Below are positions 17,639 to 26,025 of a stretch of 64,000 nt of DNA, one piece after another (positions within the stretch are counted from its first letter, which is position 1; each line of letters opens with the position of its first letter). Source of the DNA: CAXSEF01 sp964236585. Lineage in GTDB: Bacteria; Pseudomonadota; Alphaproteobacteria; Acetobacterales; Acetobacteraceae. A program made the translations under genes and the position numbers. Under the pieces are notes generated by a model, which was not told the DNA's origin, made no database searches, and worked only from the letters and a program-made list of their open reading frames with translations. The DNA is taken from positions 37,279-101,278 of the forward strand of contig CAXSFE010000001.1 of the NCBI GenBank assembly GCA_964236585.1. The letters run 5' to 3'.

Positions 17639-18631
17639 ATGCCCGAGGACACCGCGCTGCTGCCCGGCCGCCTGCTGCGCCACGCCGGGCCGCCCGAGCC
17701 GGTCGAGGGCTTCGCCGGCGTGCAGGTCGACGATCCCTGCCTGGCCGAGGTGCTTTCCCCCGACGCGAGGCTGCTCTGCCTGTACGAGGGTACCGTGCAC
17801 GGCGAGGGCCCCGTCTGGAACCGGGCCGGCGACCGCCTCGTCTGGTCCGACGTGGCCAACCGCCGCCTGCTCGGCTGGCACCCGGACGGGCACGTGGCGG
17901 TGCTGGTCGACGGCACGTACTTCATGAACGGCAACGCGCTCGACGCCGAGGGTCGCCTGGTGCACTGCGAGCACGGCCGCCGCTGCATCAGCCGCTCGCC
18001 CGCCGGCCCGCTCAGCGACGCGAACGGCGGCGCAGATCCGATCGTCACCCACTACGGGGGCCGGCGCCTCAACTCGCCCAACGACGTTGCCGTGGCAGCG
18101 GACGGCGCGATCTGGTTCACCGACCCGACCTTCGGCCTGCTGATGCCGAGCCAGGGCAGCCTCGCCGAGCCGGAGCTGGACCACCGCAGCGTCTACCGCC
18201 TCGACCCGTGCGACGGCTCGCTGCGCCGCATGGCCGACTTCGAGCAGCCCAACGGGCTGGCGTTCTCGCCCGACGGCGGCACGCTGTACGTCTCCGACAC
18301 CGGGCGCTCGCTCGGCGAGATCCCTGGCCCGCAGACCGGCACCACCCACGAGATCGTCGCCTTCGACGTGGCCGGGGACGGCACTCTCTCCGGCCGGCGC
18401 TTCTTCTGGCATGCCGACCACGGGGTGCCGGACGGCTTCGCGGTGGACACGCGCGGCTGGGTGTGGACCACGGCGGAGGACGGCGTCCACGTGCTTGCCC
18501 CCGATCGCACCCGGCTCGGCTTCATCGCGACGCCGCAGACCAGCTCGAACTGCTGCTTCGGCGGGCCTGGCATGCGGCGGCTGTTCATCGCTGCGACTGG
18601 GCTGCTGCTCGCGATCGACCTGAACGGGTGA
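17639..18631 (+). CDS. SMP-30/gluconolactonase family protein
   Basis: 330-residue six-bladed beta-propeller hydrolase of the SMP-30/gluconolaconase/LRE family. Metal ligands expected for the family are visible: the Glu in VHGEGPVWN, the Asn in LNSPNDVAV, the Asn in QPNGLAFSPDG and the Asp in VPDGFAVDTRG. It likely opens a sugar lactone to the aldonic acid in a calcium/zinc-dependent way; the substrate is not defined. The start ATG has GGAG eight nt upstream. Monocistronic. Confidence 0.88.
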   Translation: MPEDTALLPGRLLRHAGPPEPVEGFAGVQVDDPCLAEVLSPDARLLCLYEGTVHGEGPVWNRAGDRLVWSDVANRRLLGWHPDGHVAVLVDGTYFMNGNALDAEGRLVHCEHGRRCISRSPAGPLSDANGGADPIVTHYGGRRLNSPNDVAVAADGAIWFTDPTFGLLMPSQGSLAEPELDHRSVYRLDPCDGSLRRMADFEQPNGLAFSPDGGTLYVSDTGRSLGEIPGPQTGTTHEIVAFDVAGDGTLSGRRFFWHADHGVPDGFAVDTRGWVWTTAEDGVHVLAPDRTRLGFIATPQTSSNCCFGGPGMRRLFIAATGLLLAIDLNG

Positions 18632-18691
18632 GAGGCGATAAGGGAGACCTCGCTCTCCCTCCGCCTGCCATTCCGACAGCCCAAGCAGGCT

Positions 18692-18813
18692 GTCAGAACC
18701 TCTGGCAGGCTGCGCCCAGACCCGCAAAGGGCCCCTCCTTCAGACGTTGGAGGCTCTTTGGTTCCTCGATCCGGGCCGGGAAGCCAGGGTGAAGCCTCGA
18801 CCCAGACCTGCCT
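18692..18813. repeat. Interspersed palindromic repeat, degenerate copy 10
   Basis: Heavily mutated: recognisable are CTGCGCCCAGACCCGCAAAGGGCCC, a CGTTGGAGGCTCTTTGG segment and GAAGCCTCGACCCAGACCTGCC. Pairing in the stems is mostly lost, so I read it as a decaying copy between the SMP-30 and MFS genes. Confidence 0.45.
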
Positions 18814-18855
18814 TCGCCTGATGGCGCCGCTGGGAGCACGGGGCTACGAGGGGGC

Positions 18856-20238
18856 ATGGCCGACACCTCCCCGCCCTTCCTCATCCCCGCCGCTGCCGTC
18901 GACGGCCTGTACGGCGTTGCGCGGTGGCGGGCGATGTTCGTGGTCTCGCTGTCGGTGCTGCTGTCGGTGCTCGACTACGCGGTGGCCAACGTCGCGCTGC
19001 CGACGATCGCGGCGGACATCCACACCTCGGCGTCCTCCTCGATCTGGGTGATCAACGCCTACCAGCTCGCCAGCGTGATCTCGCTGCTGCCGCTCGCGGC
19101 GCTCGGCGAGCGCTGGGGCTACGCGCGCATGAGCCAGATCGGCCTGGTGCTGTTCGTGGTCGCCTCCGTGCTGTGCGCGCTCAGCACCACCCTGCCCGAG
19201 CTGGCCCTGGCGCGCGCGCTGCAGGGCTTCGGCGGCGCCTGCATCATGAGCGTCAACGCGGCGCTGGTGCGCTTCATCTACCCGGCGCGCGAGCTGGGGC
19301 GCGGCATCGCGTTCAACGGCCTGGTCGTCGCGATGGGCGTGGCGCTGGGCCCGACCGTCGCCTCCGCCGTGCTCTCCGTGGCCGGCTGGCAGTGGCTGTT
19401 CTGGGTGAACCTGCCGCTGGGCGGCGTCGCCTTTGTCTTCGCGGCCACCTCGCTGCCGCGCACCCCGCGCGCAGGGGGCACGCTGGACTGGGCCAGCGTC
19501 GTGCTGAACGCCGCCGCGTTCGGCGCGCTGATCGTCGGCGGCGACAGCCTCGCGCACCGCGACGGCGTGGCGTTCGGGGCCTCCCTGCTGCTGGCCGGTG
19601 CCGCCTGCCTCGTCGTCCTGGTGCGACGCCAGCTCGGGCGCAGCAATCCGCTGCTGCCGGTCGACCTGCTGCGCCTCGCGGGCTTCCGGGTGGCGTTCGG
19701 CGTCGGCTTTCTGGGATTTGTCGCCTCGAACTTCTTCATCATCTCGATGCCGTTCAACCTCGAGGCCGTGCTCGGGCGCACCGCGGTGCAGACCGGGCTG
19801 CTGATCACGCCGTGGCCGCTCGCCATCGTCGCGGTGGCGCCGTTCGTCGGCCGGCTCGCCGACCGGGTGCCGGCCGCCGTGCTGTCCTCGCTGGGCCTGT
19901 GCGTCACCGGGCTCGGCTTCCTGGCGCTGCGCCTGATGCCGCCCGCCCCCACCGACCTGGACATCGTCTGGCGCATTGCGCTGGCCGGCGCCGGCTTCGG
20001 CCTGTTCCAGCCGCCGAACAACCGCGCGATGCTGGTGACCGCGCCGGCCTCGCGGGTGGGCAGCGCGTCGGGGATGATCTCGGTGGCGCGCCTGCTCGGG
20101 CAGACCGTGGGCGCCATGCTCGTGGCCCTGACGTTCGGGTTCGTGCAGCAGGGCGCGACCCTGGTGTGCCTCGTGCTCGCCTCGGCCACCGCGTTCGCGG
20201 CGGCAGGGCTCAGCGCCACGCGGCTGCGGCGGGACTGA
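18856..20238 (+). CDS. MFS drug:proton antiporter, DHA2 (EmrB/QacA) family
   Basis: 460 residues with about 14 membrane spans. DHA2 hallmarks: LDYAVANVALPTIAADI in helix 1 with its membrane Asp, the loop motif LGERWGYARM, and a motif-C-like GVALGPTVASAVLSVAGWQWLFWVNLPLG. It exports hydrophobic or cationic drugs at the expense of the proton gradient; substrates unknown. No adaptor (EmrA) or regulator is adjacent, so it probably acts alone. Confidence 0.9.
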   Translation: MADTSPPFLIPAAAVDGLYGVARWRAMFVVSLSVLLSVLDYAVANVALPTIAADIHTSASSSIWVINAYQLASVISLLPLAALGERWGYARMSQIGLVLFVVASVLCALSTTLPELALARALQGFGGACIMSVNAALVRFIYPARELGRGIAFNGLVVAMGVALGPTVASAVLSVAGWQWLFWVNLPLGGVAFVFAATSLPRTPRAGGTLDWASVVLNAAAFGALIVGGDSLAHRDGVAFGASLLLAGAACLVVLVRRQLGRSNPLLPVDLLRLAGFRVAFGVGFLGFVASNFFIISMPFNLEAVLGRTAVQTGLLITPWPLAIVAVAPFVGRLADRVPAAVLSSLGLCVTGLGFLALRLMPPAPTDLDIVWRIALAGAGFGLFQPPNNRAMLVTAPASRVGSASGMISVARLLGQTVGAMLVALTFGFVQQGATLVCLVLASATAFAAAGLSATRLRRD

Positions 20239-20266
20239 GCGGCAGCCCTGCTGCGTGAGCGACGGT

Positions 20267-20399
20267 GCAAGGCTGGGTCTCACCCTTGGGCATGAGCCTC
20301 AAACCTTGGTGAGGGCTTGTCTCTGGAGACCACTTCTTTGGAGAGGGTTTTCGAAGGCGCAGGACCCTTGGCGGGTGTGGGCAGAGCCCGGCCTTGCTC
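20267..20399. repeat. Interspersed palindromic repeat, degenerate copy 11
   Basis: Ends are conserved (GCAAGGCTGGG... and GGGC-AGA-GCCCGGCCTTGC) but the inner stems are eroded: GGGTTTTCGAAGG replaces GGGTTTCCAAAGG. The sequence 20400-20575 after it holds no gene I can support. Confidence 0.65.
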
Positions 20400-20575
20400 G
20401 CCTGTCAGCAGTGGCGGCCGCTGGTGTGGCTCCTGGTAGTCCCGGCCACGGCTGCTCCCTGGCTCCGCGTGCAGGATGGCCAGATTGGACGGCCGACCGT
20501 CCCGGCTCAAGACGGGCAGGAACCTACGGAAGCGCCGGGCGCTCGACGGCAATGCAGTTTCCAGGACATGACGTT

Positions 20576-20899
20576 GTGAAACGTGGCTTGCGGCTTGCTG
20601 CGGCGCTTGCCGTGGTCGTGGCCGTCAATTCGGCTTCCTGGGCAAGCCCGATGGCAGCGCCCGCAATCGAGACCGTGGGCTTCGGCGGCGGATACGGCGG
20701 TGGTGGCGGGTTCCATGGTGGCGGCGGGTTCCATGGCGGCGGGTTGGGCCACCAGGGCTTTCGTGGGGACGGGTTCCGCGGTGGCTACGGCGGTCGCGGC
20801 TTCTACCATCGCGGCTACGGTTACGGGCCTGGCTACGGCGGCTACGGCTTCCGTCGTCGCCAGGCTTGGTGCTTCTACCACCCGGGTGCCTGCTACTAG
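20576..20899 (+). CDS. Small glycine-rich secreted protein
   Basis: 107 residues: a signal peptide (KRGLRLAAALAVVVAVNSASWAS) followed by a Gly/Tyr/Phe/Arg/His-rich mature region with GGYGG, GGFHGGG and GGYGGRGFYHRGYGYG repeats and a C-terminal segment with two cysteines (CFYHPGACY). I choose GTG at 20576 because AGGA lies 9 nt upstream and the signal peptide then starts cleanly; an ATG at 20552 is the alternative. Such short Gly-rich exported proteins are common in Rhodospirillales and Rhizobiales but have no assigned role; a surface or metal-binding function is speculation. Confidence 0.65.
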   Translation: MKRGLRLAAALAVVVAVNSASWASPMAAPAIETVGFGGGYGGGGGFHGGGGFHGGGLGHQGFRGDGFRGGYGGRGFYHRGYGYGPGYGGYGFRRRQAWCFYHPGACY

Positions 20900-21284
20900 G
20901 AGCAGGGCGGACTTGTCTGGCCTGCAATCGTCGGCACCAGGGCGTGGGAGCCGGGGGACGCCTTGGAGTGGCGACCATTGACTTCGATCCAAGGCAGGCT
21001 GCCCGTCCACCCGGGCGTGGCCATCAATGTCTTCGCTGGCCCACACGTCCTGCGTCGCAGGACAAATCCTGTCACGCCGCACAGGACAACCTTCTCATGA
21101 TCCCGCCTGGAAGTCTCGCCTTGCAGGACAGGGTCGTCTCGTTGGACGGGACGTCTGCGCGCCACGGTCTGTACAGGCCGGAGCCTGACACGAGACGTCC
21201 TCGCCAAGGACAGGAGTTGGACCTTGCTGCACGGCGTCCGGCAGGGTGGATCGAGGACAAGGCCTTTCTTCGTGCGCGCCGCGA
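20900..21284. other. 385 bp gene-free stretch
   Basis: Between the Gly-rich gene and the stop of the TSUP gene. Open frames here overlap on both strands with no ribosome binding site or recognisable product. No intact repeat copy is present; the sequence is somewhat less GC-rich than its neighbours. I see no tRNA or riboswitch-like structure. Confidence 0.5.
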
Positions 21285-22073
21285 TCAGGCGAGAAGCTTG
21301 GTTCCCACAAGCAGGAGCACGGCGGAAAGGGCTGGTCGCAACAGCCGTTCCGGCACGTGCGTGGCGATCAGGCTGCCCACGACGATGCCGGGGATCGAGC
21401 CCACGATGAGCGAGCCGAACAGCGACCAGTTGACGGAGCCGATGAACCAGTGGCCCAGCCCCGCAGCCAGCGTGAGCGGTACGGCGTGGGCGAGATCGGA
21501 GCCGACGATGCGCGCGGTCGGCAGCTTCGGATACAGCAGCACCAGCGCCGTCACCCCGAGCGCGCCTGCGCCGACCGAGGAGATCGACACCAGCACACCC
21601 AGCACGAAGCCGGTGAGCACGGTCAGGCGCCGGGTGCGCGACGGCGACAGCGCGACGTCGCGCGAGACCGCCCAGGCCAGGATGCGCGCGTGGAACAGCA
21701 GGCTGATCGCGGTGAGCAGCAGGGCCAGGCCCAGCACCACCGAGATCAGCCGCGACACCGGCTCGCTCGGCGCGCCGAAATGCACCAGCGCCGCGAGGGT
21801 GATCACGGTGGCGGGCAGGCTGCCGGCGGCAAGCAGGCCGACGATGGGCCATCTCACGCCGCCCTTGAGGCCGTGCACCACGGTGCCGACGGACTTGGTG
21901 CAGGCGGCGTAGAGCAGGTCGGTGCCGACGGCGGTGGCCGGGTGGATGCCGAACAGGAGCACCAGCAGCGGCGTCATCAGGGAGCCGCCGCCCACGCCGG
22001 TGATGCCGACCAGGAGGCCGACGAGAAAGCCGGACAGCGAGTACAGAGGGTTGATGTGATCAAACAACGTCAA
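21285..22073 (-). CDS. TSUP family permease (TauE/SafE)
   Basis: 262-residue membrane protein with eight or so spans in two repeated halves. Family motifs GLLVGITGVGGGSLMTPLLVLLFG at the N-terminus and VSISSVGAGALGVTALVLLYP at the start of the second half are clear. The family moves small oxidised sulfur or organosulfonate anions such as sulfite or sulfoacetate. No sulfur-metabolism gene is adjacent, so the substrate is open. Its promoter must lie in 22074-22178, an AT-richer stretch. Confidence 0.9.
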   Translation of the reverse strand: MTLFDHINPLYSLSGFLVGLLVGITGVGGGSLMTPLLVLLFGIHPATAVGTDLLYAACTKSVGTVVHGLKGGVRWPIVGLLAAGSLPATVITLAALVHFGAPSEPVSRLISVVLGLALLLTAISLLFHARILAWAVSRDVALSPSRTRRLTVLTGFVLGVLVSISSVGAGALGVTALVLLYPKLPTARIVGSDLAHAVPLTLAAGLGHWFIGSVNWSLFGSLIVGSIPGIVVGSLIATHVPERLLRPALSAVLLLVGTKLLA

Positions 22074-22178
22074 GGGATGGTCTCCGCAGAAGCGGTGAGT
22101 GAACCATTACCACGTGGCTGTGTCCAATCCGCTGTGGATTTCCGATATCACAATCGCAAGCTGTGCAATTTTGCTGCC

Positions 22179-23498
22179 TCAGCGATCTGTCAGTCTGAGC
22201 TCGATGCGCCGGTTGCGCGCGTAGGCGTCCGGGGTGCTGCCCGCCTGAAGCGGCTGGAAATCCGCGAAGCCGGTGGCGGCCAGGTGCCCGGCGGGGATGC
22301 CGCTGGCGATCAGCAGCCTGACCACGGTGATGGCACGCTGGCTCGACAGCTCCCAGTTGCTGGCGAAGGCGCCGCCGGTGATCGGGTCGTGGTCGGCGTG
22401 GCCGTCGACGCGCAGCAGCCAGGCGATGTCGCCGGGGATCTCCGGGACGATCGCCTTCAGCGTCGCGGCAAGCGTGCGGACCTGCTCCTCGCCGGCGGGC
22501 GAGAGGGTGGCACTGCCGGCGGGGAACAGCACCTCGCTCTGGAACACGAAGCGGTCGCCGACGACCTGGATGCCGGGCCGGTCCGCGAGCACCGAGCGCA
22601 GGCGGCCGAAGAACTCGCTGCGGTAGCGCTGCAGCTCCTCGACCTTCGACGCGAGTGCCACGTTCAGCTTCTGACCGAGCGCCGCGATCTGGGCGTCCTT
22701 GTCGCGGCCCTGCGCGGCCTGCAGGTCGAGGGCTGCCGCGGTCTGCTGCATCTGGGCGCGAAGCTGCTCGAGCTGGTGGTTGAGCAGGGCGATCTGGGCG
22801 CGGGCGCCGTCGGAGTAGGCCTGCTCCTCGGTCAGCTGCGCCAGGGCGGCGGCGCGCTGCTGCTCGGCGGTGGTGGAGCGGGCGGCGGCGTCGGCGACCT
22901 GACGCTGCAGGTCGTCGCGCAGGGCGGCGAGCGCGGTGGTCTGTTCGCGCAGCCTGGCGAGGTCGGCCAGGCGCTGCTGCAGCGTGTCGCGGCCGGTGGC
23001 GACGGTGCGGTCGAGCTCGGTGCGGGCGTCGGCGAGCCGGGCCTGCGCGTCGGCGAGCTGTGCTGCGGCCGCCGTGGCCTGCTGCGCCAGCGTGGTGCCG
23101 CGGGCGGCCGCCGCGCCGAGGGCGGTCTGCAGCTGCGCGGTGCGGGCGGTGCCGGCGGCAGCCTCCGTCTCGGCATCGGCCAAGCTGGCGGTCAGCGAGG
23201 TCTGGGCGTTCTGTGCGGCGGCAAGGTCGCGCCCGAGGCTGGCGTTGCTGCTCTCCAGGTCGCGCGCGCGGCCGCGTTCGAGGGAGAGCATGTCGGACAG
23301 CTCGGCGACTTGGCGGCCCAGCTTGTCGAGCGCCCGGTCCTTGCCGGTGAGCGCCACGGACAGGAAGGCCTGGCCGAGCACGAACACCAGAAGCACGAAG
23401 ATGATGACCATGAGCAGCGTGGACAGCGCGTCCACGTAGCCGGGCCAGGCGTCGAGCCCGTTGTTGGCGCCGCCGCGACGGCGGTTGCTCAGGGACAC
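22179..23498 (-). CDS. MotB-like proton-channel partner with long coiled coil and OmpA C-terminus
   Basis: 439 residues: a short cytoplasmic start, one membrane helix beginning WPGYVDALSTLLMVIIFVLL with the Asp placed as in MotB/ExbD proton-carrying helices, then a very long coiled coil (about residues 55-300) and a C-terminal OmpA/MotB peptidoglycan-binding domain (VLFPAGSATLSPAG, GHADHDP, NWELSSQRA, GFADFQP, NRRIELRL). Start GTG, giving VSLSNRRRGG, because the frame upstream is repeat DNA. Third gene of a three-gene minus-strand set after the OmpA-like and MotA-like genes. With no flagellar genes nearby it probably forms a non-flagellar ion-driven envelope complex. Confidence 0.8.
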   Translation of the reverse strand: MSLSNRRRGGANNGLDAWPGYVDALSTLLMVIIFVLLVFVLGQAFLSVALTGKDRALDKLGRQVAELSDMLSLERGRARDLESSNASLGRDLAAAQNAQTSLTASLADAETEAAAGTARTAQLQTALGAAAARGTTLAQQATAAAAQLADAQARLADARTELDRTVATGRDTLQQRLADLARLREQTTALAALRDDLQRQVADAAARSTTAEQQRAAALAQLTEEQAYSDGARAQIALLNHQLEQLRAQMQQTAAALDLQAAQGRDKDAQIAALGQKLNVALASKVEELQRYRSEFFGRLRSVLADRPGIQVVGDRFVFQSEVLFPAGSATLSPAGEEQVRTLAATLKAIVPEIPGDIAWLLRVDGHADHDPITGGAFASNWELSSQRAITVVRLLIASGIPAGHLAATGFADFQPLQAGSTPDAYARNRRIELRLTDR

Positions 23499-23513
23499 CG
23501 GAGGCCGAAGGCA

Positions 23514-23688
23514 GCAAGGCCAGGGCTCTGCCCTGGACCCGCCAAAGGCCGGGCCTTTGGAAACCTGGTGTCGAGACAGAGGCAAAGCTCCCGGCGGTGT
23601 GCCGCCGTGGAGCTGCGCGGGTCGGGGGGCACTGTCCGCGTCGGCTTTTCGCTTCCGGGACATGGGGCGGGGCCCTGGCCCTGCCGTC
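23514..23688. repeat. Interspersed palindromic repeat, copy 12, inside an operon
   Basis: Left arm well kept (CCAGGGC-TCT-GCCCTGG; CCAAAGGC-CGG-GCCTTTGG), right arm replaced by unrelated GC-rich sequence. It occupies the 190 bp between the MotA-like and MotB-like genes, the only copy here sitting within what should be one transcription unit of a stoichiometric pair. Confidence 0.75.
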
Positions 23689-24840
23689 TCACGACGACCC
23701 CTCCGCGGCGACGGCGGCGGCAATGGTGCGGGTCAGGATCCGGATGTCGCTGCGCAGCTCGGCGGTGGACTGGGAGCGGCCCTGTTCCGCCTCCGAGATG
23801 AGCCGGTTGAGGGCGGCCTCGATGTTGCGCAGGTGGCTGCGGGCCGCGCCGTCGCCCTCGGGCCGGCTGTCCGAGAGGCGCTGCAGGACGGGGGCGAGGG
23901 CAGCCTGTCCCTCGGCGACGCGGAGCATGAGCTGCTGGTTGGCGCGGTTGGAGTCGGCGAGCTGGCCGAGGCGTTCGGTCAGCGAGAGCACCGCGGCGTT
24001 GGACTGGGCGCGGCCTTCCTCGCCGCGGGCCAGGATGCGCTGCAGGTTCTCCATGTTCTCCGCGGTGGTCTCCAGCAGCGCCTGGACGTAGACGGGCACC
24101 GAGCCCTCGCCGTCGCCGCCGAGCACGCCGGAGGACAGGCGGGTCAGGCCTGCGAGCCACTCCTCCAGTTCGTTGAAGAACCGGTTCTGCGCCTGGCCCG
24201 CGGTGAGGTCGAGGAAGCCCAGCACCAGGGCGCCGGCGAGGCCGAGCATGGAGGAGGAGAACGCTGTGCCCATGCCGTGCAGCGGGCGGGACAGGCCGGA
24301 CTTCAGCTGGTCGAACAGCACGTTGACGTCGCCGTTGCCGACGGACATCGCGTTGATGACGTCGGCCACCGAGCCGATGGTGAGCAGCAGGCCCCAGAAG
24401 GTGCCGAGCAGGCCGAGGAAGATCAGCAGCCCGGTCATGTAGCGCGACAGCTCGCGGCTCTCGTCCAGGCGCGAGGCGAGGCTGTCGAGCAGGGAACGCA
24501 TCGCCGGGGCGGACAGGGTGAAGCGGTCCTCGCCGTCGCGGTTGCGGCCGCGCGAGGCGAGCATGCTGGCCATCGGCGCGAGCAGCCTGGGCTGGGGCAG
24601 GGCGGCGAGGCGCTGGCGGGACTGCTGGAACGTTTCCAGCCAGCGGACCTCGGGCGACAGGCGCAGCACCTGGCGCAGGTTCCAGGCCACGCCGAGCAGC
24701 AGGACCAGGACGATCAGGCCGTTCAGCACCGGGTTGTTGGCGAAGGCGACCAGCAGCACCGGGGACAGCACGCCGGCAACGACGAGCACCGCCGCGAGGA
24801 ACAGCACCATCCGGACCAGGAAGGTGGTCGGCCGGGTCAT
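23689..24840 (-). CDS. MotA/TolQ/ExbB-like proton channel protein
   Basis: 383 residues. Two N-terminal spans (about 8-30 and 35-55), a cytoplasmic linker, then the MotA/ExbB core: GLLIFLGLLGTFWGLLLTIGSVADVI and, after a loop, LHGMGTAFSSSMLGLAGALVLGFLDL, the two pore helices of the family. The C-terminal ~150 residues are helical and probably cytoplasmic or coiled. Its start overlaps the OmpA-like gene's stop by 4 bp. In the family, a pentamer of this subunit and a dimer of the MotB/ExbD partner convert proton flow into force on the envelope. Confidence 0.85.
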   Translation of the reverse strand: MTRPTTFLVRMVLFLAAVLVVAGVLSPVLLVAFANNPVLNGLIVLVLLLGVAWNLRQVLRLSPEVRWLETFQQSRQRLAALPQPRLLAPMASMLASRGRNRDGEDRFTLSAPAMRSLLDSLASRLDESRELSRYMTGLLIFLGLLGTFWGLLLTIGSVADVINAMSVGNGDVNVLFDQLKSGLSRPLHGMGTAFSSSMLGLAGALVLGFLDLTAGQAQNRFFNELEEWLAGLTRLSSGVLGGDGEGSVPVYVQALLETTAENMENLQRILARGEEGRAQSNAAVLSLTERLGQLADSNRANQQLMLRVAEGQAALAPVLQRLSDSRPEGDGAARSHLRNIEAALNRLISEAEQGRSQSTAELRSDIRILTRTIAAAVAAEGSS

Positions 24841-25652
24841 CGCTTCCTGGCGGGCGTCGCAGCAGGGGCAGGCGTCGCGGCAGGGGCGGGCGCCGCAGGT
24901 TTGCCGCCGCTGCCGGGAGGCTGGGCCGCAGGGCTGGCTGCCGCGGGCGGCGTGGACGCGGCGGTGCGGGTGATCTCTGCGCGGTCGGGCGGGTCGCCGC
25001 CGTCGGAGCCCAGGGCCCGCACGTAGATGCGGGGCGAGGCGATGCCCTCGCTGATGAGCACCGCGCGCACCGCCAGCGCGCGGGCCAGCGACAGGCGCCT
25101 CGGGGTGGACGGATCGTCGGTGGTGCCGACGGACCAGGCGTTCACGTCCAGCGTGGCGGCCGTGTCGGCCTTCAGCGGTCCGGCGAGGGTGCGCAGGGCC
25201 GCCACGGCGGCGGGATTGAGGTCCGAGCGGCCGGCGCCGAAGCTCACCCGCAGGCCGCCCGGCAGGGGGCTCACCGTGTCGGGGGCGTCGGCCACGACCG
25301 GCACGGGCGGGGGCGGGCTCGGACGTGTCGGCACCGTCGGTTCCGCCGGGGGCAGCGCGGCCCTGGGCGGCGGCGACGCCGGGATGGCGGGCGGCCGCGC
25401 GGGCGGCGTGTTCGGTTTCGCGACGAAGTGCGGTGCGGCGCGGGGCGTTGCGGGACGGGGGACGGGCCGTCGCTCGACGGCGGGCGGCCTGGCGGGAGCC
25501 GGCTGGGCCGGCGGCGCCGAGGTTCCGAGGCTGTCCAGGGCGCCCTGGTCCACGCTGACCTGGGCACGGGTCGGATGGGCGTGGCAGAGGATCGATAGCG
25601 CTGCCGCCGCAAGCAGGCGTGCCGGGCGGATACGGGGGGTGGACGATCGCAT
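24837..25652 (-). CDS. OmpA-like periplasmic protein with proline-rich linker
   Basis: 271 residues: signal peptide (RLLAAAALSILCHAHPTRA, cleavage near 31), a Pro/Ala-rich linker (about 40-125), an OmpA-like domain (LRVSFGAGRSDLNPAAVAALRTLAG ... ARALAVRAVLISEGI ... YVRALGS) and an Ala/Pro/Lys tail. The domain lacks the usual NRRVE peptidoglycan-binding signature; DRAEITRT stands in its place, so binding to diaminopimelate is uncertain. First gene of the MotA/MotB-like set. The start is the ATG giving MRSSTPRIR, just before the signal peptide. Confidence 0.7.
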   Translation of the reverse strand: MRSSTPRIRPARLLAAAALSILCHAHPTRAQVSVDQGALDSLGTSAPPAQPAPARPPAVERRPVPRPATPRAAPHFVAKPNTPPARPPAIPASPPPRAALPPAEPTVPTRPSPPPPVPVVADAPDTVSPLPGGLRVSFGAGRSDLNPAAVAALRTLAGPLKADTAATLDVNAWSVGTTDDPSTPRRLSLARALAVRAVLISEGIASPRIYVRALGSDGGDPPDRAEITRTAASTPPAAASPAAQPPGSGGKPAAPAPAATPAPAATPARKR

Positions 25653-25788
25653 TGTGCCCGGACCGTGGCGCAACCCAGGGGCGGACGCAAGCAAGCGGCC
25701 CGGCACGTCTGCACAGCGGCGGCGCATTGGCTTGGACCATTTGCTTCCCGCCGGGGCAAAGTGCGCAGCTCAGGCACCCGGCCCGGAT

Positions 25789-25930
25789 TTCGACCGGACA
25801 GGCAGGCGGGTCGAGGCTTCCGCCTCGATCCCCGAACCGGACCGGACCTTCGGACTTCGAACCCTGAAAGGAAGGTTTGCGAGGACCTCAGGCTCCTGGC
25901 GGGTCCGGGCAGGGTCCGGTCCTGCCTGCT
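25789..25930. repeat. Interspersed palindromic repeat, degenerate copy 13
   Basis: Recognisable by CGAGGC-TTCC-GCCTCGA, a CCTGAAAGGAAGGTTTGCG core and CTCCTGGCGGGTCCGGGCAGGGTCCGG. It lies in the 373 bp between the divergent OmpA-like and glycosyltransferase genes, which must also hold both promoters. Confidence 0.45.
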
Positions 25931-26025
25931 GGCCGACCCCTGTCCTGGCGGCTGTCGGCTGGCGTCCGGCGCGGTTCGGGCCCGCCGCTGCGCATGCCGC
26001 GAACATCCAACCATGGATCATCCCG

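Noticed and set aside
21246..23801. 851-codon plus-strand open frame
   Set aside because: Antisense to the TSUP and MotB-like genes; low-complexity Gly/Arg/Gln translation with no recognisable motif.
22179..25652. Zorya anti-phage system (ZorAB)
   Set aside because: A MotA-like and MotB/OmpA-like pair is present, but no ZorC, ZorD or ZorE gene is adjacent and the neighbours are housekeeping genes. Retained only as an unassigned proton-channel complex.
25027..26025. Long N-terminal extension of the GT-A glycosyltransferase
   Set aside because: The in-frame extension is antisense to the OmpA-like gene and runs through a degenerate repeat; the fold begins at MDPALLHVV.
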